Shown here: positions 1 through 5,952 of the stretch, one piece after another
Numbering within the stretch: the first letter of the stretch is position 1
Layout: each line of letters starts with the position of its first letter
Source of the DNA: Prevotellaceae bacterium
GTDB taxonomy: Bacteria; Bacteroidota; Bacteroidia; Bacteroidales; Bacteroidaceae
Length of the DNA: 5,952 nt
Direction: 5' to 3'
Assembly (NCBI GenBank): GCA_022508685.1
Contig: JAFLUS010000015.1
Location: 2,881 to 8,832 of the forward strand
Position numbers and translations under genes: made by a program
Notes under the pieces: model-generated
Told to the model about the DNA's origin: nothing
The model's database searches: none
What the model saw: only the letters and a program-made list of their open reading frames with translations

Positions 1-50
1 TAAACATCGCATTCAGTAATCAACCCCACACACCAATCAACCTCATTTTT

Positions 51-2027
51 ATGAAAAAACTTGCATTAGGACTATTGGCAATGTGCATTGCCGGAGCCAC
101 CAACGCACAGACACACCAACTCGACATCAATACAAAGAAGTTGGGTGCACCCATTCAGCCAACCATGTATGGCATCTTCTTCGAAGACATCAACTATGCT
201 GCCGACGGCGGACTCTACGGAGAATTAGTGAAGAACCGTTCTTTCGAGTTTCCGCAGCGACTGATGGGCTGGAACTCGTTCGGCAACATCGAAGTCAAGG
301 CCGACGGCCCCTTCGAGCGTTGTCCCCACTACGTCAGATTAGGCGACAGCGGCCACCGCGACAAGTACACCGGACTTGAGAACGAAGGCTACTTCGGCAT
401 CGGCTACGAACAGGACGCAGAGTACCGCTTCAGCGTATGGGCACGCGTTCCCGACGGAGGCGAAGCCAAACTGCGCGTCATGTTCTGCAACCCCAGCACC
501 ATGGGCGAACGCCAACAATTTGCTGAACAGGAACTGACCATCAACTCCAAGGAATGGAAGAAGTACACCCTCGTGATGACCTCACCGCGCACCGTCAAGC
601 AAGGCACCATGCGCATCATGCTCAAGCGCGGCAGCAGCACCGTCGACTTGGAGCACATCAGCCTCTTCCCCGTCGACACCTACAACGGACATGAGAACGG
701 CATGCGCAAGGATTTGGCACAACTGCTCGCCGACCTCCACCCCGGCGTGTTCCGCTTCCCCGGCGGCTGCATCGTCGAAGGCACCGACCTCGACACCCGC
801 TACCAATGGAAGAACTCCGTAGGCCCCGTTGAAAACCGCCCGCTCAACGAAAACCGTTGGCACTACACCTTCGACTACCGCTTCTTCCCCGACTACTACC
901 AAAGTTACGGACTCGGCTTCTACGAATACTTCCTCCTCAGCGAGGAAATCGGCGCCGAACCCCTCCCCGTCGTCAGCGTCGGCCTGTCGTGCGAATTCCA
1001 GAACGGCGACCAGCGCAGTGCAGCCCACGTACCCGTCGACCAACTGCAACCCTACATCGACGACGTGCTCGACCTCATCGAGTTTGCCAACGGCGACCCC
1101 GCCACGAACGTATGGGCAAAACTCCGTGCCGACATGGGACACCCTGCACCCTTCAACCTCAAGTACGTAGCCATCGGCAACGAGCAATGGGGCGAAATCT
1201 ATCCCGAAAACCTCAAGCCCTTCGTCGAGCAAGTACGCAAGAAATATCCCAACATCCAACTCATCGGCACGAGCGGTCCCGACAGCGAAGGCAAGCAGTT
1301 TGAATACCTCTGGCCCGAAATGCGGAAACTGGGCGCCGACCTCGTCGACGAACACTTCTACCGCTCCGAACAATGGTTCCTCAACAGCGGAAACCGCTAC
1401 GACAACTATCCCCGCAAAGGCCCGAAAGTCTTTGCCGGCGAATATGCCTGCCATCCGCGCAACCGCAAGTTCAACCAATTCCATGCCGCACTGCTCGAAG
1501 CAGCCTTCCTCACCGGCGTTGAACGCAATGCCGACGTCGTCCACATGGCGACCTACGCACCCCTCTTCGCCCACGTCGACGGATGGCAGTGGCGTCCCGA
1601 CATGATATGGTTCGACAACCTCCGCTCCTTCGGCACCACCTCCTACTACGTGCAGCAAATGTACTCGCTCCACAAAGGCACCAACGTGCTGCCGCTCACG
1701 ATGAACGGCAAGCCCGTAGCCGGCAACAGCGACCAAGACGGACTCTTCGCCAGCGCCGTATTCGACAAACCGAGCAACAGCCTCATCGTCAAAGTCGTCA
1801 ACACCAGCGACCGCGAACAGCCCCTGACGCTCAATCTGCAAGGCATGAAGGGCGAACGCCAAGGCAAAGTCCTCACGTTCGCAGCCGACGCACTGGGTGC
1901 AGAAAACAATCTGGAACACCCCACCGCCGTCGTCCCCGTCGAATCAGCCGTCAGTCTGACCGCTCCTTCGTTTGCAGACAACATCGCTGCCTACACGTTC
2001 AAACTCTACACCATTCCCATGAAATAA
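51..2027 (+). CDS. Secreted alpha-L-arabinofuranosidase, GH51 family (plant-like type)
   Basis: Predicted to remove terminal alpha-L-arabinofuranosyl groups from arabinan, arabinoxylan or arabinogalactan in the periplasm or outside the cell. Residues 1-19 form a Sec signal peptide (KK, hydrophobic core, ATNA before Q20). Residues 40-68 carry the GH51 opening GIFFEDINYAADGG and NRSFE. Residues about 70-208 look like a jelly-roll carbohydrate-binding (CBM4_9-like) insert. The TIM barrel follows, with FRFPGGCIVEG at 234-244, the acid/base Glu378 in GNEQWGE and the probable nucleophile Glu464 in FAGEYACH. HVDGWQW (508-514) completes the core, and a beta-sandwich runs to residue 658. Order and spacing match the longer plant and Bacteroidota GH51 enzymes (about 650-680 residues), not the roughly 500-residue Geobacillus type. 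The start is the ATG before the signal peptide; it has no Shine-Dalgarno, and no promoter is visible in positions 1-50, so it may be transcribed from upstream. Family assignment is firm; the natural polymer is unknown. Such genes are often called abfA. Confidence 0.95.
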   Translation: MKKLALGLLAMCIAGATNAQTHQLDINTKKLGAPIQPTMYGIFFEDINYAADGGLYGELVKNRSFEFPQRLMGWNSFGNIEVKADGPFERCPHYVRLGDSGHRDKYTGLENEGYFGIGYEQDAEYRFSVWARVPDGGEAKLRVMFCNPSTMGERQQFAEQELTINSKEWKKYTLVMTSPRTVKQGTMRIMLKRGSSTVDLEHISLFPVDTYNGHENGMRKDLAQLLADLHPGVFRFPGGCIVEGTDLDTRYQWKNSVGPVENRPLNENRWHYTFDYRFFPDYYQSYGLGFYEYFLLSEEIGAEPLPVVSVGLSCEFQNGDQRSAAHVPVDQLQPYIDDVLDLIEFANGDPATNVWAKLRADMGHPAPFNLKYVAIGNEQWGEIYPENLKPFVEQVRKKYPNIQLIGTSGPDSEGKQFEYLWPEMRKLGADLVDEHFYRSEQWFLNSGNRYDNYPRKGPKVFAGEYACHPRNRKFNQFHAALLEAAFLTGVERNADVVHMATYAPLFAHVDGWQWRPDMIWFDNLRSFGTTSYYVQQMYSLHKGTNVLPLTMNGKPVAGNSDQDGLFASAVFDKPSNSLIVKVVNTSDREQPLTLNLQGMKGERQGKVLTFAADALGAENNLEHPTAVVPVESAVSLTAPSFADNIAAYTFKLYTIPMK

Positions 2028-2055
2028 CGCGTGCCCGTGCATGCGCATCACCGCC

Positions 2056-2096
2056 GAGAGAGTGTATCCGCACCATGTGGATACACTCTCTTTCTT
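2056..2096 (+). terminator. Probable intrinsic terminator of the arabinofuranosidase gene
   Basis: A perfect 12-bp inverted repeat (2058-2069 with 2079-2090, GAGAGTGTATCC paired with GGATACACTCTC) encloses a 9-nt loop. A further A-T and a G-U pair can extend it at the base. It is followed by a T-rich tail, TTTCTTAT, on the plus strand. It begins about 30 bp after the glycosidase stop codon. The T-tract is interrupted by C, so it may be less efficient than the enolase terminator. The minus-strand side has no T-run, so I read it as acting on plus-strand transcripts. Confidence 0.72.
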
Positions 2097-2143
2097 ATAT
2101 CTCTGCGTCAACGCAAAAATTTCCATGCAGACGAATGAAAAAA

Positions 2144-2175
2144 GGTATGCGTACCACTGAATTCTGGTATGCGTA
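2144..2175 (+). repeat. Short direct repeat GGTATGCGTA, two copies 22 bp apart
   Basis: Identical 10-mers lie at 2144-2153 and 2166-2175, giving a period of 22 bp, or about two helical turns. They sit between the glycosidase terminator and the next hairpin. A related but inverted string, GCATACGA, lies nearby at 2194-2200 onward. Two 10-mers are too little to define a repeat family. They could be a binding-site pair or chance. Confidence 0.4.
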
Positions 2176-2194
2176 AAACAAAACGTCAGTGTGC

Positions 2195-2208
2195 ATACGA
2201 ATAGCGGA
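2195..2208. repeat. Downstream copy of a 14-bp motif flanking enolase
   Basis: ATACGAATAGCGGA here matches ATGCGAATAGCGGA at 3700-3713 in 13 of 14 positions, in the same orientation. The exact shared core is the 11-mer CGAATAGCGGA. The last five bases also form the outer part of the hairpin stem at 2204-2231. The two copies bracket the enolase gene, one beyond its terminator and one in its promoter region. The function is unknown. Confidence 0.4.
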
Positions 2209-2231
2209 GTAAGTCTTTCGACTTACTCCGC
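2204..2231 (-). other. Strong hairpin, 12-bp stem with GAAA tetraloop on the minus strand
   Basis: GCGGAGTAAGTC (2204-2215) pairs perfectly with 2220-2231. Read on the minus strand the loop is GAAA closed by C-G, a stable GNRA-type tetraloop; on the plus strand it is TTTC. Neither side has a proper T-run: the plus-strand tail is CCATTTGCTTTCTT and the minus-strand tail is TATTCGTATGC. It lies about 20 nt beyond the enolase terminator T-run. It may be a backup terminator for plus-strand read-through, or a stabilising or RNA structural element on the enolase strand. The fold is clear; the role is not. Confidence 0.6.
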
Positions 2232-2249
2232 CCATTTGCTTTCTTACAT

Positions 2250-2288
2250 AAAAAAACGGCGTCATCTCCGTGTTGGAAATGACGCCGT
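2250..2288 (-). terminator. Intrinsic (Rho-independent) terminator of enolase
   Basis: On the minus strand a perfect 10-bp GC-rich stem, ACGGCGTCAT (2256-2265) with ATGACGCCGT (2279-2288), is followed directly by seven T residues (the A-run at 2250-2256 on the plus strand). After one mismatch, three more pairs (2267-2269 with 2275-2277) tighten the loop. The hairpin starts 15 bp past the enolase stop codon. This is the classic form and the clearest terminator in the window. The plus-strand face has no T-tract after the stem, so it should act mainly on enolase transcripts. Confidence 0.9.
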
Positions 2289-2303
2289 CGTGTGATGCGT
2301 GGC

Positions 2304-3644
<1,341 letters not shown>

Positions 3645-3676
3645 TTAAATGATGTAAAACACTGCTATGTTTGGTG

Positions 3677-3706
3677 CAAAGATAAGAAAAAACTGCGATA
3701 TGCGAA
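3677..3706 (-). promoter_or_regulatory. Probable enolase promoter (Bacteroidota -7/-33 type)
   Basis: The minus strand has TATCTTTG (3684 down to 3677), an exact match to the Bacteroidota -7 consensus TAnnTTTG. Eighteen bases upstream is TTCG (3706 down to 3703), one mismatch from the -33 element TTTG and within the usual spacing. Transcription would start near 3672, giving an AT-rich leader of about 60 nt before the enolase ATG. The -33 segment overlaps the 14-bp motif at 3700-3713. Confidence 0.75.
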
Positions 3707-3713
3707 TAGCGGA
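3700..3713. repeat. Promoter-side copy of the 14-bp motif flanking enolase
   Basis: ATGCGAATAGCGGA matches 2195-2208 in 13 of 14 bases, including an exact 11-bp core. On the minus strand it reads TCCGCTATTCGCAT and covers the putative -33 region of the enolase promoter, where a regulator could bind. No dyad symmetry is apparent inside it, so nothing beyond position and similarity supports an operator role. Confidence 0.4.
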
Positions 3714-3719
3714 AAACGG

Positions 3720-3753
3720 AAAATATTTTGCGCCTCGTGCAGAAATGCGCAAA
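3720..3753 (-). terminator. Weak candidate terminator after the transporter-porin unit
   Basis: On the minus strand TTTGCGC (3753 down to 3747) pairs with GCGCAAA (3733 down to 3727) around a 13-nt loop, followed by ATATTTTCC. The stem is short and the loop large, so termination may be partial. It lies about 40 bp after the porin stop codon and just upstream of the enolase promoter, which is where a terminator for the porin unit would be expected. If it is leaky, some porin transcripts would run into enolase. Confidence 0.4.
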
Positions 3754-3793
3754 TCGACGACGTCGGACGTGCGAAATGCCGTCTCGGCGTGCT

Positions 3794-4888
3794 TCAGAAC
3801 CGCACGTAGAGTTGGAGGTCGAAGGTGTTGAAATCGCCGTCCTGACCGGCGGCATTCGCTGCGCGGTCGTGACAATAGGAGTAGTTGGCCTGCAGTTTCA
3901 GATTTTTCGTGAAATAGTAGTCAGCCGTCAGTCCGTAGAGCGCACGCGTGGAGTTCCACTGCTTGGTGTCGCGATAGACGTCGTAGCGTCCCCAGAGCGT
4001 CAGCGCATCGTTGACCGGCACACCGACCGAGGCATACCATGCGTCGGCATGGTTCGCCCCCACGGCTGCGGCATTGCCGTCGGCATCCGTCCCGACTTTT
4101 CGTCCGCGGCTCTGTGCATACTCGGCACGTGCCTTGATGCTGCCGTCGTATTTTGCACCCACTGCCCATCGGTCGCGCTGCACGGTGACGCCGTCTTTCA
4201 CGAAATCGCCGTCCCAACCGAAGAAGGCTACTTGCAGATGCGGCATCGGTTGCACGTAGAGTCCTCCCATTACGTCCTTGTGCGAATTTTGGTCGCCATG
4301 GTTGATGCCTTGTCCGTTGAACACGCCCAACTGATAGTGGAACAACGGACGGCGGGCAGTCCCGACGGGCAGTACGTCGCCCTGCACTTGCAGACCCATG
4401 TCGCGGCCGTTCGACGCGTGTTCGCCTACGCGGTCGCTGAAACCAGCCAACTTCGTCGTGAGTTGCGAAAAGGAACCTGCACCCAAGTCCCACGGGTTCA
4501 TCGGGTTTTCAAACGTAAACGCACGTTTGAATTGTCCGAACTTCACCCGCACGAACGAATATCGCTGCCATTCAGCCCACGCATCCACGATGCGCGGACT
4601 GTTCTCCTTCGTATCGCGCCCCACGCCGTTCATCTGCATCTGCAGTTTATACTGAACGTCCTTCACCTTGCCGTCGATGTAGAGTCGGACGAGCCGCAAC
4701 TGCATGTCACTCTTCACGTCCTTGTCCTTCTGGTCGGTTGCCGTAGCCTGCCCGATAATGTATCCGCCAAGCGTCGTATGCTGTTTCACATCGGCAAAAA
4801 TGCCGTTCAACTGACTCTGCTGCGCACGCATCGCCGTTGCCGACAGCAACAGGGCGAGCACAGCCATGTAAATTCGTTTGTCCTTCAT
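3794..4888 (-). CDS. Outer-membrane porin, phosphate-selective OprO/OprP-like family
   Basis: A 364-residue beta-barrel porin predicted to let small, probably anionic, solutes across the outer membrane. Residues 1-22 are a signal peptide (MKDKR, hydrophobic core, AMRA before Q23). The mature protein alternates polar and hydrophobic residues as in amphipathic beta strands (for example 62-72, 78-86, 215-224, 320-338). It ends in LQLYVRF, with the terminal Phe recognised by the BAM assembly machinery. Family-like features are DAWAEWQRY (102-110), VRVKFGQFKRAFTFENP (113-129) and GRDMGLQVQGD (161-171), which resemble Porin_O_P (PF07396). Many Bacteroidota members of this family have unproven substrates, so phosphate selectivity should not be assumed. 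The ATG at 4888 is preferred over Met8 because AGGAAA lies just upstream and the lysine-rich signal-peptide n-region is kept. It lies 17 bp after the transporter gene on the same strand and is probably cotranscribed with it. Confidence 0.85.
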   Translation of the reverse strand: MKDKRIYMAVLALLLSATAMRAQQSQLNGIFADVKQHTTLGGYIIGQATATDQKDKDVKSDMQLRLVRLYIDGKVKDVQYKLQMQMNGVGRDTKENSPRIVDAWAEWQRYSFVRVKFGQFKRAFTFENPMNPWDLGAGSFSQLTTKLAGFSDRVGEHASNGRDMGLQVQGDVLPVGTARRPLFHYQLGVFNGQGINHGDQNSHKDVMGGLYVQPMPHLQVAFFGWDGDFVKDGVTVQRDRWAVGAKYDGSIKARAEYAQSRGRKVGTDADGNAAAVGANHADAWYASVGVPVNDALTLWGRYDVYRDTKQWNSTRALYGLTADYYFTKNLKLQANYSYCHDRAANAAGQDGDFNTFDLQLYVRF

Positions 4889-4892
4889 TTCG

Positions 4893-4898
4893 TTTCCT
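4893..4898 (-). promoter_or_regulatory. Shine-Dalgarno-like site for the porin
   Basis: The minus strand reads AGGAAA, four bases before the porin ATG, inside the 17-bp gap after the transporter stop. It is a partial match, with spacing slightly short of ideal. It is the only recognisable ribosome-binding site among the four genes, and it supports the ATG at 4888 and translation from a shared mRNA. Confidence 0.5.
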
Positions 4899-4905
4899 GA
4901 TGAGA

Positions 4906-5892
4906 TTAGATGAAAAATAGCGACGCGCCTGCCACGGCAATGACGGCACCAAGTACCTCCATTGGCGTCACCCGTTGCTTATATATATAATATGTAGGCA
5001 CGAGAATGATAATCGGGGTGAGCGACATGAGTGTCTGCGCCACACCTGCCGACGTGTAGAGCGTTGCCATGAGCGAGAGCGACACACCAATGGTCGGTCC
5101 CGTAATGACGGCACCGAGGGCACACGCCATGCCGCGCCGATTGCTCACTGCAGCCGGCAGTTTCCGCCATTGGCGCACGACGGTCATCACGATGATGAAG
5201 CCCACCAAGCCCGCCACCGCACGCATCCATGTTGCCGTGAACGGCATGAACTCCAGTTCAGCACGCATCGGTTCCAACATCTGTTGCGTTCCGAGACTTG
5301 ACATTTCCTTCATCACGTCCTTGATGTGCATTTCGTAAGCATTCATTCCCACCTTGCTGAGCACCAGTCCGACACCCTGCCCCACTCCGGCACCAATGCC
5401 ATAGAGCACGCCACGCAGAGGCAATTTCAGCGACAGCCGGTGGTGATGCTCCGCATCTGTACCGCGATTCAGCACCGACAGCGCGATGCCGCTCACCACG
5501 ATGCACATGCCTGCCACACCCTTCCACGACATTCCTTCGCCCAGCACGCACCAACCCGCCATGGCGGCAGCAATCGGCGCAAGCGTCATCAGCAACTGAC
5601 CGAACCGCGAACCGATGGTGAGGTAAGCATTGAACAGACAAATGTCGCCGAAGACATAGCCGACCAATCCCGAAAGAATCAGCCACAGCCACGTTTCGTT
5701 GTCTGCATTCATCGGCAGTGGCGAACCTACATACACCCACATGCCGATACTGAGCAACACAATGGACAACACCATGCGGATGATGTTGAACGGCAACGTG
5801 CCCAAGCGTTTGCTGGCGCCTTCGCTGAACAATGCCGCAAAAGTCCACGACACAGCGACGACCAGCGAGATGATTTCACCTAAATACTGCAT
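4906..5892 (-). CDS. EamA/DMT-superfamily inner-membrane transporter
   Basis: A 328-residue polytopic protein of the drug/metabolite transporter superfamily, probably an exporter or permease of a small metabolite across the inner membrane. I see about ten hydrophobic segments, near residues 5-23, 34-55, 68-87, 97-117, 123-141, 160-180, 217-239, 256-275, 282-302 and 308-328. They fit two five-helix EamA (PF00892) repeats (about 4-141 and 160-328). Each repeat ends with the typical pattern: LTIGSRFGQLLMTLAPIAAA, then GEGMSWKGVAGMCIVVSGI in the first, and TSAGVAQTLMSLTPIIILVP, then QRVTPMEVLGAVIAVAGA in the second. A Met- and Glu-rich hydrophilic stretch (about 184-216) lengthens the loop between helices 6 and 7. 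The ATG at 5892 is chosen because the GTG 17 codons upstream would add a polar, Arg-rich extension that does not belong to the family. The substrate is unknown. The porin follows closely downstream. Confidence 0.9.
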   Translation of the reverse strand: MQYLGEIISLVVAVSWTFAALFSEGASKRLGTLPFNIIRMVLSIVLLSIGMWVYVGSPLPMNADNETWLWLILSGLVGYVFGDICLFNAYLTIGSRFGQLLMTLAPIAAAMAGWCVLGEGMSWKGVAGMCIVVSGIALSVLNRGTDAEHHHRLSLKLPLRGVLYGIGAGVGQGVGLVLSKVGMNAYEMHIKDVMKEMSSLGTQQMLEPMRAELEFMPFTATWMRAVAGLVGFIIVMTVVRQWRKLPAAVSNRRGMACALGAVITGPTIGVSLSLMATLYTSAGVAQTLMSLTPIIILVPTYYIYKQRVTPMEVLGAVIAVAGASLFFI

Positions 5893-5901
5893 AACGTGCT
5901 G

Positions 5902-5909
5902 CAAAATTA
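5902..5909 (-). promoter_or_regulatory. Possible -7 promoter element of the transporter-porin unit
   Basis: TAATTTTG on the minus strand matches TAnnTTTG exactly and ends nine bases before the transporter ATG. No convincing -33 TTTG is found at the usual spacing; the nearest TTG is 28 bp upstream. If active, it would give a leader of only about 4-5 nt. It may instead be an AT-rich coincidence, with the real promoter beyond the window edge. Confidence 0.4.
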
Positions 5910-5952
5910 AACTTTTTCTGCGACATGCCCCTGCCGACAACACATATTTTTG

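Noticed and set aside
51..110. A possible lipoprotein signal in the arabinofuranosidase (LAMC, Cys12)
   Set aside because: Met precedes the Cys where Gly, Ala or Ser is expected, and the Cys lies inside the hydrophobic core. A normal signal peptidase I site (ATNA before Q) follows.
582..1919. A 445-codon open frame on the minus strand opposite the arabinofuranosidase
   Set aside because: It lies wholly antisense to a clear GH51 gene, and its Val/Glu/Gly/Ala-rich translation has no recognisable domain. Strong C preference at third codon positions of the real gene removes stops from this antisense frame.
3758..3765. Perfect 8-bp palindrome CGACGTCG downstream of the porin
   Set aside because: It is too short to mean much in GC-rich sequence, and has no flanking symmetry or nearby promoter.
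3728..4900. A 390-codon plus-strand open frame opposite the porin
   Set aside because: It has no domain or signal sequence, and the minus-strand gene has a signal peptide, barrel strands and a terminal Phe. It is an antisense shadow.
5893..5943. An upstream GTG start for the transporter, adding 17 residues
   Set aside because: The extension is polar and Arg/Cys-containing, precedes the normal family N-terminus, and spans the possible -7 element. The ATG at 5892 fits better.

Overview
This window looks like ordinary chromosome from a member of the Bacteroidota, most likely Bacteroidales and perhaps Prevotella-like. Four things point there: two perfect matches to the Bacteroidota -7 promoter element TAnnTTTG; mostly absent Shine-Dalgarno sequences; an enolase with the [15 protein letters not shown] variant of the family; and a plant-type secreted GH51 arabinofuranosidase of the kind common in plant-polysaccharide degraders. 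The genus is inferred, not shown.

The layout is one plus-strand gene facing three minus-strand genes. A secreted alpha-L-arabinofuranosidase (51-2027, +) ends at a convergent 276-bp intergenic region (2028-2303). That region holds a terminator for the glycosidase, a short direct repeat, a GNRA-type hairpin and a strong intrinsic terminator for the opposite gene. Enolase follows (2304-3611, -), with its own promoter in a 182-bp spacer. Upstream of that spacer is a two-gene minus-strand unit: a ten-helix EamA/DMT-family inner-membrane transporter (4906-5892), then, 17 bp downstream, an outer-membrane porin of the OprO/OprP-like family (3794-4888).

Functionally, the glycosidase releases arabinose from plant cell-wall polymers and enolase serves lower glycolysis. 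The transporter and porin could form a small envelope transport unit with one component in each membrane. Nothing links the three blocks into a single pathway. The substrates of the porin and the transporter cannot be read from sequence.

I found no RNA gene, CRISPR array, insertion sequence, phage gene or defence system. I do not see a novel system here. The most interesting leftovers are small: a near-identical 14-bp motif on both sides of the enolase gene, the structured convergent intergenic region, and the tight transporter-porin pairing.
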